DNA of 64,000 bases. It comes from DAOUEO01 sp963763495 (lineage in GTDB: Bacteria > Chloroflexota > Dehalococcoidia > DSTF01 > JALHUB01). The notes under the pieces were generated by a model. The model was given only the letters and a program-made list of their open reading frames with translations. It had not been told where the DNA came from and did not search any database. A program made the position numbers and the translations under genes. Shown one piece after another: positions 36,077 through 45,524 of this stretch (its first letter is position 1; the number at the start of each line of letters is the position of its first letter). Location: the NCBI GenBank assembly GCA_963763495.1, contig CAVXOY010000009.1, positions 23,946 through 87,945 of the forward strand, in the 5' to 3' direction.

Positions 36077-36310
36077 GTCTCGACCTCGCAATCTCTGACT
36101 CGCCACGGATGGGGATTGTCGCGGCGATTATATCATCCGCTGACGGCGGCGCATATTGCGATGAGGGGCGCGGCGCTATCTCATGTCTTGGGACGTGCGG
36201 CAGTCTTTCCGCTTGTGATAGTATTGGTGCACCTTGTCCAGAAGGGCCCGGCCGGCCGGCTGAGCCCAAGCGACTCCATTCTTCGGATAGAAGGCCAGCC
36301 CTAGGCGATC

Positions 36311-37360
36311 ATGGCTGTCGACGATACAGAAAAGCAAGGCATAGCCCGTCAGCTTCTTGGCAATCGGCGGCTCTGGCTTCAGCTCGGGCTCACTGTTGCC
36401 TTTGTGGGTGTGCTGGCCTGGCGTGTGAATATCGGCGATGCCGTTCGTACCTTCAGTCAGGTGGGCTATGGCTGGGTGGTTCCGGCGCTTGTCATCTTTA
36501 GCCTCTCCAAGTTGATCCACTCCTATCGATGGCAACTCACACTGGAGAAGACGGAACAGGCGCCGGTGGCCGAGCTATTCGGCATCTATCTCGTCTCTAA
36601 CATGACCAACAGTGCGGTGCCATTGCGTCTCGGCGACCTTCTACGGGTTCAGATACCGGCGAAACGCTTCGGCATCCCTCGCGCCGAGCTGACGGCTTCC
36701 GTTTTTGTGGTGGAGACGGTCCTCGATGGCTTCACGTTCCTCGTTCTGATCGTCGCGGTTGTGAGTTTCTTGGATCTTCCGGGGCTGTCGACGGGGCTTC
36801 TTTGGGGGGTGTGTGTCGGCGCTGCTGTCGGCTTCGTCCTCGCCTTGGCAGCCGCCCGTTTTCGCCCGCCGGCCAACCTGGCGGAGAAGCGATGGCTGCG
36901 GCTGTTCTCGGAGGATATCCGCCATCATATCGCGCGCATCGTGCCACAGTTCTTGGACGGCATGGAGGCGATGCGCGACCCGCGGCGGATGGCCCGCGCC
37001 ATCGCGGTTTCCTTTCCCGCCTGGCTGGTGGAGGCGGTCATGTTCTGGTTCTTCGGCCTGGCCTTCGGGCTGGATTTGGCTCCGCATAAGTACATCATCA
37101 TCATGATCACGGCCAACCTCGTTGTCGCGGTGCCGATAACGCCCTGGAACATCGGGACTTACGAGGTCGCCCTTCAGGAGGTGATCAGTGCGCTGGGGGT
37201 CGATAGGTCGCTGGCGGCGGGCTATGCCATTGGGATCCACATCTTCTCGATCATGTGGATCACCTTCACCGGCCTGGTCTCTGTGTGGCTGCTGAAGCTG
37301 AGTCTGCGGGACGTGTTCTTCATGGGGAAAGGCGCGGCGGTGGAGGTTGAGAGTGGGTAG
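36311..37360 (+). CDS. UPF0104 / lysylphosphatidylglycerol synthase-type membrane protein
   Basis: The 349-aa protein has about eight hydrophobic helices and the UPF0104 pattern: LGLTVAFVGVLAWRV at the start, SKLIHSYRWQLTL, NSAVPLRLGDLLRV and, near the end, NLVVAVPITPWNIGTYEVALQE. The family contains the flippase half of MprF and proposed glycolipid transporters. The soluble lysyl-transferase half is missing, so lysinylation is not implied. It lies alone on the plus strand. Confidence 0.85.
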   Translation: MAVDDTEKQGIARQLLGNRRLWLQLGLTVAFVGVLAWRVNIGDAVRTFSQVGYGWVVPALVIFSLSKLIHSYRWQLTLEKTEQAPVAELFGIYLVSNMTNSAVPLRLGDLLRVQIPAKRFGIPRAELTASVFVVETVLDGFTFLVLIVAVVSFLDLPGLSTGLLWGVCVGAAVGFVLALAAARFRPPANLAEKRWLRLFSEDIRHHIARIVPQFLDGMEAMRDPRRMARAIAVSFPAWLVEAVMFWFFGLAFGLDLAPHKYIIIMITANLVVAVPITPWNIGTYEVALQEVISALGVDRSLAAGYAIGIHIFSIMWITFTGLVSVWLLKLSLRDVFFMGKGAAVEVESG

Positions 37361-37366
37361 GGGGCG

Positions 37367-38647
37367 CTAGTAGAGGACCTGCTCGGCGACAAGGTCGGCA
37401 ATCTCTTCGTCATCCATTCCGAGAATCTCTTTGCACACGTAGTAGGTGTGCTCGCCCAGGCAGGGGGCGGGCGAGCGCAGATACCCCGGTGTCTTGGAGA
37501 GGCGGAAGGCGGGGCCGTCATAGGCGGTGCGTCCGGCCTCAGGGTGATCTAAGTAGACATAATACCCGCGTTCTTTGAGATGGGGATCGTTCTCCAAGAC
37601 ATCCTGCGCAGTTTGAACGGCTCCGGCGGGGACGCCTGCCGCCTGTAGGATCTCCATCACCTCAGGGGCGCTCTTGTCTTTGGTCCACTCACCGATCCGT
37701 TGCTCCAGCTCGTCCTCGTTCTGTTTACGTCCCAACAGGGTGGAGAACTTCTCGTCGCGGCACCAGTCGGGGTCACCCATCGCTGCACAGAGCGCCTGCC
37801 ATTCCTCATCGTTGAAGACGGCGATAGCGCACCAGCGATCGTCGCCGGGCGCGACTTCATCGGTCGGACGCTCTTCCCCCGGCCACAGCGGGCGTTCGAC
37901 GGGAAGACAAGGGAAGGCTCCGTGAGGAGAGGCATAGGGGACCCGGTTCCCTTGCCGTTCCTCTACTCTACCGTTGACGGTGTAGTCGAGGAGGGCGCCT
38001 CCCAGGGCTGAGACCGACGACTCGATCTGGGCCAGCTCGATGCACTGTCCCTGTCCCGTCTTGTGGCGGTGGTGGAGAGCGGCCAGTATCGCGATAAGTG
38101 TGTGGCCGGCGTTGACGACGTAGTCGGGGTAGTTGGTGCCAAGGCCGACCGGCTCGCGGTGAGGGAATCCGGTGAGGTGGTTGAAGCCGGCGATCGGGCA
38201 GAGCACGGCGCCGAACCCCAGGTAGTCGCGCCGGGGGCCGTCCATGCCCTGCATGGGGGCGTAGGCGGCGACTATGTCGGGCTTTACCCGCGCCAGTTCG
38301 TCGTAGGTGAGGCCCCAGCGCTCGACGACGCGGGGGGTGAAGTTGGTGAGGAAGATGTCGGCCCAGCGTACTAGACGGTAGGCTATCTCCTTCCCCTTCG
38401 GGAGATTCAGGTTTAGGGAGAACGACAACTTGCCGGCATTGTAGTTGTTGAACCAGCCGCTGACGTTGTAGCTGTTCTTGTCGGGAGGGAAGGGGGCGAC
38501 GGATCGCAGGCCGTCAATGCGGGTCTCCGATTCGATGCGGACGACCTCCGCCCCGAAGGTCGCCAGAGCCTGGGAGCAAATGGGTCCGGCGCCGAACCAG
38601 CTAAAGTCGGCGACGCGAATTCCCGTCAGCGGCGGCGGTGCGGCCAT
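37367..38647 (-). CDS. Family III CoA-transferase (CaiB/BaiF), second of a tandem pair
   Basis: This 426-aa protein shows ADFSWFGAGPICSQALATFGAEVVRIES at the N-terminus in broken form (key part GAEVVRIES), then NLPKGKEIAYRLV, TNFTPRVVERWGL and the C-terminal GYLRSPAPCLGEHTYYV. At the position of the catalytic Asp of formyl-CoA transferase the sequence is ELAQIESSV, so it carries Glu. It is encoded one base after the stop of the upstream paralog, whose corresponding residue is also Glu. Two-subunit family III enzymes are known (BbsEF, SmtAB), so a heteromer is plausible. The acid substrate is unknown. Confidence 0.9.
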   Translation of the reverse strand: MAAPPPLTGIRVADFSWFGAGPICSQALATFGAEVVRIESETRIDGLRSVAPFPPDKNSYNVSGWFNNYNAGKLSFSLNLNLPKGKEIAYRLVRWADIFLTNFTPRVVERWGLTYDELARVKPDIVAAYAPMQGMDGPRRDYLGFGAVLCPIAGFNHLTGFPHREPVGLGTNYPDYVVNAGHTLIAILAALHHRHKTGQGQCIELAQIESSVSALGGALLDYTVNGRVEERQGNRVPYASPHGAFPCLPVERPLWPGEERPTDEVAPGDDRWCAIAVFNDEEWQALCAAMGDPDWCRDEKFSTLLGRKQNEDELEQRIGEWTKDKSAPEVMEILQAAGVPAGAVQTAQDVLENDPHLKERGYYVYLDHPEAGRTAYDGPAFRLSKTPGYLRSPAPCLGEHTYYVCKEILGMDDEEIADLVAEQVLY

Positions 38648-38648
38648 G

Positions 38649-40025
38649 TCAAATCACTCCTGCGCCCTTCAGGTCTGCCATCTCTTCGGCGCCGAGGCCG
38701 ATCTCGCTGTAGACCTCGGCGTTGTGCTCGCCGATGAGAGGAGGCCGGCGCTGTAGCCGCCAGGGGGTTTGAGAGAGTCGTGCCGGTGGCCCCGGGTAGC
38801 GCAGCGTCTCGCCCAGCTCGGGATGGTAGAGATCCTGGAAATAGCGGCGGTGGCTGAGCTGCTTGTCCTCCACTAGGTCTTTGGGGGTGCTGACGATGCC
38901 GATCAGTATCCTTCGTTCCTGGGCTTCTTCGTAGGCGTCGACCTTCAGTTTCGACGCCAGGAAGCGCTTTAGTACGTCTTCGATGTGGGCGAGGAAGGGG
39001 GCGATCCGCTGCATGGTGGGTGGGTCGGTCAGCGCCTGGGAAAGAAGCGGCAGCCCGAGGTCCTGGATGAAGGACAGGTAGGGCTCCTCGGTCAGGTCTT
39101 CTGCCTTGCCCTCGTCGGCCATCCAGCGCAGCATTTCCGTCCAGGGGGCACCGCCGGGCGTGCCGAGATAGCCGAACACGTAGCCATCCCGGCACTCGTA
39201 GGGGCCGATACCGGGAACAGTCATGCCGGGGATACGTGCTGCGCCGATGCGCCGCCGCGGGAGGTTTGCCAGGTCCCAGCTCTGAATCGATGTCTCCTGG
39301 GCCATCGACAGCGCCTCCTGCATGGATACGTCAACCTGCTGGCCCTCTCCGGTGACGTCGCGGTGGTAGAGAGCCATTAGCGTGCCCGCTGCTGCCTGGA
39401 TGGAGGCAGAGATGTAGCCTTGGTTGCCGTAGAAGCGGTTGGGCGGGTCTTCTGCCTCGCCGGCCAGCCACATAACGCCGCTCATCGCCAGGCCGACGAT
39501 GTCGCTTGCCTTGTACCGGCTATGCGGTCCCCACTGGCCGAAGCCGGTGATCGATGTCAGGACGATGTCCGGCCTAATCTGGGCGAGGCCGGCGTAACCC
39601 AAACCCAGCCGGTCGAGGTGGCCGGGAGGGAAGCTTTCCACCACCACGTCGGCGGTGGGCACGAGGCGACGGAAGAGGTCGCGGCCATCGCTGCTGTCGA
39701 GGTCGAGGGTTATGCTCTTCTTGTTGGTGGTGAGATTGAAGAAGTAGAGGCTTTTTTCAGGGTCTATCTCGTCGTGGTAGAAAGGGCCGATGCCGCGCGC
39801 CGGGTGGCCGCAGGGCGATTCGACCTGGATCACGTCGGCGCCCAGGTCGGCGAGCAGCTTGGTGCAGTAGAGGCCGATCTCTCCAGCGATGTCCAAGACG
39901 CGGATGTCACGCAGGGCCGATTCTTCGTCTTGCGTCACCGGCGGTCTCCTCGCGCTCCCGGTTCTCCGATCCGGCTGTCGCTTGGCTGTTTGAGGAGATT
40001 CTACGCCAATGAGGGTAGGTGTCAA
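38649..40025 (-). CDS. Family III CoA-transferase (CaiB/BaiF), first of a tandem pair
   Basis: This 458-aa protein has the family core: VLDIAGEIGLYCTKLLADLG, DVIQVESPCGHPARGIGPF, VVESFPPGHLDRLGLGY and TSITGFGQWGPHS. It also has GEGQQVDVSMQEALSM, where Glu replaces the usual catalytic Asp, and a C-terminal LIGEHNAEVYSEIGL. A basic, Gln/Arg-rich first 35 residues may not be translated; a later start near the VTQDEESALRDIRVLD segment is possible. Stop and start with the next gene are separated by a single base (TGACATG), which indicates coupling. Confidence 0.9.
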   Translation of the reverse strand: MTPTLIGVESPQTAKRQPDRRTGSARRPPVTQDEESALRDIRVLDIAGEIGLYCTKLLADLGADVIQVESPCGHPARGIGPFYHDEIDPEKSLYFFNLTTNKKSITLDLDSSDGRDLFRRLVPTADVVVESFPPGHLDRLGLGYAGLAQIRPDIVLTSITGFGQWGPHSRYKASDIVGLAMSGVMWLAGEAEDPPNRFYGNQGYISASIQAAAGTLMALYHRDVTGEGQQVDVSMQEALSMAQETSIQSWDLANLPRRRIGAARIPGMTVPGIGPYECRDGYVFGYLGTPGGAPWTEMLRWMADEGKAEDLTEEPYLSFIQDLGLPLLSQALTDPPTMQRIAPFLAHIEDVLKRFLASKLKVDAYEEAQERRILIGIVSTPKDLVEDKQLSHRRYFQDLYHPELGETLRYPGPPARLSQTPWRLQRRPPLIGEHNAEVYSEIGLGAEEMADLKGAGVI

Positions 40026-40212
40026 CGGGGGCGGAACCTACTTGCGTTGACGGCAGGGTCAGGGGATCGTACCCTGAGGCTGTTCGTTGTGACGACCTCA
40101 TGCCAGCCGGGGGCATGGTGCTGCTCGATGCGTGGCAGCCTCCGGCCTAGCCGCCAATAAGACTCCCATGCTGGGCAAGGTGATGCGCCGTTCTTCTCGT
40201 GGAGATATAGCT

Positions 40213-41520
40213 GTGAATTCCGCCTGGGGGCGCTTTGCCGCAGACCTCCGCGCCTGCTGGGGACGAGGTGAGAGCAGGTTGGGCGAGGACTTTCGTCGCC
40301 CTGCGCACCCACGTTTCCGCTGGTACTGGATGGGGATGCTCGCCTACTTCCTGGCCATGAACATGGGCGGGATAGCCCGGGGCTGGCTGGCCTACGATCT
40401 GACGGGCAAGGCTACCGCCCTCGGGCTTGTGAGCCTGTCGTGGGGCGCGCCGATGGTCGTCTTCTCGCTTCTGGGAGGGGCCATCGCCGATCGCAGCGAT
40501 AAGCGTGCCATCACGCTGGTGAGCCAGGTGGCCCTGTTTGGCCTCGCCATATGTGCAGCCGTCCTGGTGCACACAGGCGTGATCCGGGTGTGGCACCTGG
40601 CGGCGCTCGCATTCGCCGAAGGGACGATACTCTCCTTTGCCATCCCCGCCCGGATGGCCTGGATCCCTGAACTCATCGACGAGCGCAACCTGATGAACGG
40701 CATCGCTCTCAATAACGCTGCTATGCAGACCACTCGCATCGTCGGTCCAGGGATGGCGGGAGGGCTAATCGCGCTTCCCTTTTTCGGCATGACCGGCACC
40801 TTCTATCTGATTGCCGCCTGCTACGTCTTGGTGTTCTGGTTCATGTTTCAGATACCATCGTCGAGAGGCTCGCACAGCGATGTGAAGCTCTCGCTGGCCA
40901 CGCGCATGCTGGAGGGCGTGCGCTATATCGCCCGCCACGATCTGTTGCTTCTTCTTCTCATCTTGGCGCTTCTCCTGGTCATGCTGGGGGCCCCTTTTCA
41001 GATAATGCTGCCTGTCTTTGCCGGAGAGAAGGTCTACGATGTCGGCTCTGTTGGGCTGGGGATAATGGCGACGTCTGCCGGCATCGGCGCCACCATCGGC
41101 GCGCTGGCGGTCGGCTTCTGGGGTGATTCTTTCAAGCAGGGCAAGGTGCAGTTCGCGGCCGGACTGGGGTTCGGCATCGGTCTGGCCCTTTTTGGGGCCG
41201 TCGACAGCTTTCTCCTCGCTCTGCCGATTCTGGCGCTTCTGGGGATGACATCCGCCAGCTACCTGATAATCAACAACACGCTTGTCCTAACCTATGCCGA
41301 GCGCCGGTTCCACGGGAGAGTGATGAGCGTCTATCTGCTCACGTGGTCGATCATGCCCGTCGTTGCCATGCCGATAGCCGCCCTCGCCGATATCGTTGGT
41401 GTGCAGCGGACTGTTCTGGGTCTGGGACTGGCCCTTGTCCTGCTGCTAGGCGGCATTCGCCTTTTCCACCCGGGCCTCCGGCACCTCGACAATCTGCCGC
41501 CGCCGTCCTCGACCGAATAG
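40213..41520 (+). CDS. MFS transporter (MFS_3, exporter-like)
   Basis: About 12 membrane helices are visible in roughly 435 aa. Conserved loop segments include LLGGAIADRSDKRAITLVSQ after helix 2 and the helix pair around AEGTILSFAIPARMAWIPELIDERNLMNGIALNNA, which is typical of the enterobactin-exporter-like group (key part IPELI...NAIAL-like). I start at a GTG eight bases after GGAG; earlier in-frame codons from 40132 give an Arg-rich prefix. It is divergent from the CoA-transferase pair. The exported compound is unknown. Confidence 0.88.
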   Translation: MNSAWGRFAADLRACWGRGESRLGEDFRRPAHPRFRWYWMGMLAYFLAMNMGGIARGWLAYDLTGKATALGLVSLSWGAPMVVFSLLGGAIADRSDKRAITLVSQVALFGLAICAAVLVHTGVIRVWHLAALAFAEGTILSFAIPARMAWIPELIDERNLMNGIALNNAAMQTTRIVGPGMAGGLIALPFFGMTGTFYLIAACYVLVFWFMFQIPSSRGSHSDVKLSLATRMLEGVRYIARHDLLLLLLILALLLVMLGAPFQIMLPVFAGEKVYDVGSVGLGIMATSAGIGATIGALAVGFWGDSFKQGKVQFAAGLGFGIGLALFGAVDSFLLALPILALLGMTSASYLIINNTLVLTYAERRFHGRVMSVYLLTWSIMPVVAMPIAALADIVGVQRTVLGLGLALVLLLGGIRLFHPGLRHLDNLPPPSSTE

Positions 41521-41606
41521 GAGAAAGCAGGCCAGGGCGGATACTCTGGCTCCTCATGGGCACGCAACAGTGAATTGCAGTCGAAAGCGGAGAGGCGGTT
41601 CGGTCG

Positions 41607-42443
41607 TCAGTAGCTTTCTTCTCTCTCGGCGACGTCTGGTTTCCCCTCGATGACGCGGTAGTCGTCGTCGCCGAGGGGCGCCAGCTCGCCCTTGCGGTAG
41701 GAGTCGTAGAGGGCGAAGAGCTCGCGCTTGTGGGGTCGCTTGCGGCCGATGGGGCACTTCTGCCAGTCCTCGAAGGTCTCGTCGCAGTAGCCCATCCGGC
41801 GCTCGCCGCACTTGGGCTGGAGGTAGCGGGCCAGCTCCGGGCAGACGCGGTTGACCTCCGCTCGCATCAGGGACGCCACTTTGCGGAACTCCCACTGGGC
41901 GCGGGTACAGAGGCGGAGGTCGCAGATGTGGAGGAGGGCCTGGAGGTTGACGGTGATCTTGAAGTTGGTCTGGGCGGCGTTGGGAATGAGGAAGCGGGCG
42001 TCCTCGGCGGGGACACCGGCGTCGAGCATCTCCTGGTAGAGCCGTCCCAAGCCGGCGAATGCCTCCTCCATCTTGTCGGCGAAACCGGCCTTGCGGACGG
42101 TCTCCGGCACGGTGTGGGGGAACTCGCCCTTCTTGAAGGCGACGTAACGCTGGCTCTGCTGCTCGAAGCTGATGCCGATGCGGTGGCGGACGAACTGGTG
42201 GCTGAAGGCGCGGGTCACGCCGGAGATGGCGAATTCGAACCAGACCTGCTCCAGGGGCGAGGCGTGCCCCGTCTCCAGGCGCTTCTCGATGAAGTCGAGC
42301 ATCTGGGCGCGGGTGATCCGCTCGCTCTCGATCCGCTCGACGATCTCGGCCGGCGGGAGCGCGGAGTAGGCCGTGCGATAGGCGACGTACAGGGAGCGGA
42401 TCGGGTCGTGGCTGTGGTCGAGAAGCTTGACCTGTATCGACAT
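41607..42443 (-). CDS. thyX: Flavin-dependent thymidylate synthase
   Basis: ThyX makes dTMP from dUMP using FADH2 and methylene-tetrahydrofolate. The ThyX signature reads RHRIGISFEQQSQRY (R-H-R-x7-8-S). The C-terminal substrate part is ICDLRLCTRAQWEFRKVAS, where Arg and Gln contact dUMP. The 278-aa length is slightly above average because of a C-terminal extension with two Cys (PKCGERRMGYC). Together with dut it supplies dTMP. The ATG is followed by SIQVKLLDHSHDP, a standard start. Confidence 0.95.
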   Translation of the reverse strand: MSIQVKLLDHSHDPIRSLYVAYRTAYSALPPAEIVERIESERITRAQMLDFIEKRLETGHASPLEQVWFEFAISGVTRAFSHQFVRHRIGISFEQQSQRYVAFKKGEFPHTVPETVRKAGFADKMEEAFAGLGRLYQEMLDAGVPAEDARFLIPNAAQTNFKITVNLQALLHICDLRLCTRAQWEFRKVASLMRAEVNRVCPELARYLQPKCGERRMGYCDETFEDWQKCPIGRKRPHKRELFALYDSYRKGELAPLGDDDYRVIEGKPDVAEREESY

Positions 42444-42529
42444 CGATTCCTCTTCGAGGAGATGGTCTAGGGAATTGCCTGTGGGCCTATTGTAGCCGAG
42501 AGAAAAGCGGGCGGCTAGTGCGGAGGTCG

Positions 42530-44719
42530 CTAGAGGGGCCAGCGGTTGGGGAAGGTGACCTTGAGCCTGCCGCCGACGTCGAGAACCTCGACCTGTGTGC
42601 GCCGCCGTTTGCGCTGGAATAGGAGGTCGACGTGCGCCTGGCCGATGTGGAGGCCCTTTAGCTGGAGACTTTCCAGCCAGAAGGGAAGGTGCGGCCGTAT
42701 GATCTTGAGCTCTTTGTTGGGCGCGTCGGGGCAGAGGCCCAGCGTCGCCTGCAGGAGCAGGGGGAAGGCGCCGGCGGCCCAGGCCTGGGGCCGGCAGGCG
42801 ACCGGGTAGGGCACGGGCGAGTGATGGGGCGTTCGCGCTTCGCCGCCGAATAGCTCCGGCATCCGGTAGTAAGGGAAGGAGCAGGCGGCGTCGAAGAGGG
42901 CGGTCATCACTTCGTTGAGCTCCTCTTCGAAGCCGTATTTCTTGAAGCCCATGGCGATGATGGCGTTATCGTGGGGCCAGATGGTGCCCAGGTGGTAGCC
43001 GATGGGGTTAAAGCGGGGCGACGTGCTGGCCAGGGTGCGGATCCCCCAGCCGGTGAACATGTCCTCCGCCATCAGCCGCTCCACGACGAAGGGCGCTCGT
43101 TCGCGGGGGGCGAGGCCGGTCCATAGGGCATGGCCGGGGTTGGAGGCGGTGGTGGCGGCGGGATGATTCTCGCCGTCGAGGGCGAGGGCGTAGGACTGCT
43201 CATCCGGCAGCCAGAAGTCATTGTTGAACCGTCGATAGAGGGTCTGGGCCTGTTTCCTTAGCACCTCCGCCTGCACGTTGTCGCCGAGGGCGTCGAGGAT
43301 GTTGGCGACGCCGCGCTTGGCGGCGTAGACGTAGCCCTGGGCCTCGACGAGGGCGATAGGCGGCTGGACGAGCGTGCCGTCGGCGTGGACGATGCTGTCG
43401 CCGGAGTCCTTCCAGCCCTGGTTTACCAGCCCTTTCTCCGATCGCTTCTCGTACTTGACGTACCCATCGCCGTCCAGCTCGCCGTAGGTGGAGAGCCAGC
43501 CGAGAGCGGCGAGGAGTGAGGGTTTCAGTTCCTCCATCAGGGCTAGGTCGGCGGTCCAGGCGAAGTACTCCGCCGCCAGCATCAAGAAGAGCGGCGTCGA
43601 ATCGACGCTGCCGTAGTAGGCGGAGAAGGGGATCTCGCCGGAGGCGGACATCTCGCCGCGCCGGACCTCATGGACGATCTTCCCCGGCTCCTCGTCGCGC
43701 CAGGGCAGCAGTTCCTTGCCCTGCCAGGAGGCGAGCATGCGCAGGCATTGCTTGGCGATCTGGGGGCGGAAGGCGAGGGACTGAAGGGAGGCGATGGCGG
43801 TGTCGCGGCCGAATAGGGTGTCGAACCAGGGAGTGCCGGCGGCCAGGAACCGCTGGGAGTGGGCGTCCTGGCTCCAGAGCATGCGCAGGTCGGCGAGGGA
43901 ACGGTCCATGACCTTGTTGAAGAATTCGTTGTTGGAGAAGACACGGGTGCTGCTCAGGGTCCAGCGCCGGTGCTTGGCGGCCACGTTGTCGAAGCGGCTC
44001 CGCGCTTCTTCCTTGGAGTCTTGTCCGTTGAGGGCGATGACCAGCTTGATGGTCTTCGTCTCACGGTGGTGCAACGTGATGCGGAAGGTGGCGCGGCGAG
44101 AGGCAAGGATGGTGGGACGGGGGGAGAACTCGATACGGGTCTGGCGGTGGTTGCCGTCCCGCCCGTCGTAGGAGTAGGTGAGAACGTCGCCGTCGATGTG
44201 GGGCGGCAGGAGTGTCCCCCGTTGCGATCGCGCCAGTCCCCGGACCTCGAAGATATCGGCGAAGTCGGTGTCGAACTGGTAGCAGAGATCGAGGGTGACA
44301 GGGAATACGTTGAAGTTGGTGACGTGAAGGGTCTCTTCCAGCACGCTGTCGATGACCCGTTGTCGCCGAACTTCGATGCTCTCGCGGGGCAGGCTGCGCC
44401 CCTCTATGCTCTCCATGTGCGGGTTTGTCAGGACTTGCTCTTCGCTGAAGCCCAGCTCGGCGGTCGACAGCAGGGGCACCGGCGGGACGTGGTCGAAGCT
44501 GAACTCGTAGCCGGAGAGGTGACGGGTGTCGGCGTGATACAGTCCGAGGCCGCGGCGGTTACCAGCGGGGACGTTGCCGTTGTTGTCGGTAAGGAGAAAG
44601 ATGTCTCTCTCGCGGATTACCAGCACGTCCCGGATGTCGTCGATTGCTACGGGAACGTTTTCCGGGAGTCTTGTCCGTGTCCCTTTGCGCATGGCCTTCT
44701 GAGTGAGAGTAGTAGTCAT
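42530..44719 (-). CDS. Glycogen-debranching-type amylo-alpha-1,6-glucosidase family protein
   Basis: The 729-aa protein has the N-terminal GDE_N_bis domain (VLVIRERDIFLLTDNNGNVP, then GLGLYHADTRHLSGYE). The C-terminal (alpha/alpha)6 catalytic barrel has GTPWFDTLFGRDTAIASLQ, LPWRDEEPGKIVHEVR, GWKDSGDSIVH and TIWPHDNAIIAMG. These acidic residues fit the GH-type site of bacterial debranching or trehalose-related enzymes in this family. It is intact. Its neighbours are a BON-domain protein and a glycosyltransferase on the same strand, suggesting sugar or cell-surface metabolism. Exact glucan substrate unknown. Confidence 0.9.
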   Translation of the reverse strand: MTTTLTQKAMRKGTRTRLPENVPVAIDDIRDVLVIRERDIFLLTDNNGNVPAGNRRGLGLYHADTRHLSGYEFSFDHVPPVPLLSTAELGFSEEQVLTNPHMESIEGRSLPRESIEVRRQRVIDSVLEETLHVTNFNVFPVTLDLCYQFDTDFADIFEVRGLARSQRGTLLPPHIDGDVLTYSYDGRDGNHRQTRIEFSPRPTILASRRATFRITLHHRETKTIKLVIALNGQDSKEEARSRFDNVAAKHRRWTLSSTRVFSNNEFFNKVMDRSLADLRMLWSQDAHSQRFLAAGTPWFDTLFGRDTAIASLQSLAFRPQIAKQCLRMLASWQGKELLPWRDEEPGKIVHEVRRGEMSASGEIPFSAYYGSVDSTPLFLMLAAEYFAWTADLALMEELKPSLLAALGWLSTYGELDGDGYVKYEKRSEKGLVNQGWKDSGDSIVHADGTLVQPPIALVEAQGYVYAAKRGVANILDALGDNVQAEVLRKQAQTLYRRFNNDFWLPDEQSYALALDGENHPAATTASNPGHALWTGLAPRERAPFVVERLMAEDMFTGWGIRTLASTSPRFNPIGYHLGTIWPHDNAIIAMGFKKYGFEEELNEVMTALFDAACSFPYYRMPELFGGEARTPHHSPVPYPVACRPQAWAAGAFPLLLQATLGLCPDAPNKELKIIRPHLPFWLESLQLKGLHIGQAHVDLLFQRKRRRTQVEVLDVGGRLKVTFPNRWPL

Positions 44720-44770
44720 CTCACTTTATGTGATCGACCGAGTTTGCCCAGAATTGAGACTTGGGAGATT

Positions 44771-45487
44771 CTAGGCCGAGGGTGTGGAAGCCTCTCGCTC
44801 CTGTATTGTGTCGATATCGTCGGAAAGGGGCAACAGACCGGGAGTGGTCGCAAGGCTGTTTATGACCTCTCTTACGGGAGAGAACCAGCGTACGAGGTCT
44901 TCCGCGGCGAGACGGTGGTAGGAGGACGGGACAGTGCCCGTCAGCCTGACGACGCCCCTGTTGAACTTGACGTTGACGGTGTTGAGGAAGAGAAAGCGGC
45001 GGAGCGCCTTCTTGATCTCTCCCTCTGTTTCGGCGGTGGTCTGTTCTCCTCCTCTTACACTGAGTTGGTTGACGACGTTCATGACACCCCGGACTAGGCG
45101 TACGGCCTTTTCGGCAGCCTGCCTTGTTGCCCAGGAATCTACTTCACCCGTCAGGTGGACTATGCCATTGCGGCAGCGAACGCGCACCTTCGCAATCCCT
45201 CCTTGCTCCAGGGCGAGGAGGCGGTCTTGGGCTGTCTTCGCTATTGCGTTGTCCTTGCGGGGAACGGCCGGAGCCACTCGCAGGTGGTTGACTATACGGG
45301 CGGTGCCGCACATCGAGCCGGCGATCTCGGCTGCCCGCCGCTTGTCCTGGAGTCCGGGGACGCTGCCTTCGATGTGGAGCGCATCGCCAATCGCGGACAC
45401 GTCGAGGTGTTCGATGTCCAGAACCTCGGCAAGGGCTTCCCTGATTCGCTCCTCACTTTGGGAGTGCAGGCTCTTCTGACGTGTCAC
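44771..45487 (-). CDS. BON-domain protein (three repeats)
   Basis: About 238 aa made of three BON units. They are ALAEVLDIEHLDVSAIGDALHIEGSV in the first (key part ALHIEGSV), VRCRNGIVHLTGEVDSWATRQAAEKAV in the second (key part IVHLTGEVDS) and VKFNRGVVRLTGTVPSSY in the third. BON domains bind membranes or polysaccharide. No signal peptide is seen from the GTG start at 45487. An upstream extension of the frame to 45739 is Arg/Ser-rich and overlaps the glycosyltransferase end, so I exclude it. Confidence 0.83.
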   Translation of the reverse strand: MTRQKSLHSQSEERIREALAEVLDIEHLDVSAIGDALHIEGSVPGLQDKRRAAEIAGSMCGTARIVNHLRVAPAVPRKDNAIAKTAQDRLLALEQGGIAKVRVRCRNGIVHLTGEVDSWATRQAAEKAVRLVRGVMNVVNQLSVRGGEQTTAETEGEIKKALRRFLFLNTVNVKFNRGVVRLTGTVPSSYHRLAAEDLVRWFSPVREVINSLATTPGLLPLSDDIDTIQEREASTPSA

Positions 45488-45524
45488 TGGCCCCTCCTGT
45501 TCTCGGCAGGACGGTAGCGCGATT

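Noticed and set aside
43859..45097. Plus-strand frame of 412 aa opposite the debranching enzyme
   Set aside because: Antisense shadow of a well-supported gene, with no motif of its own.
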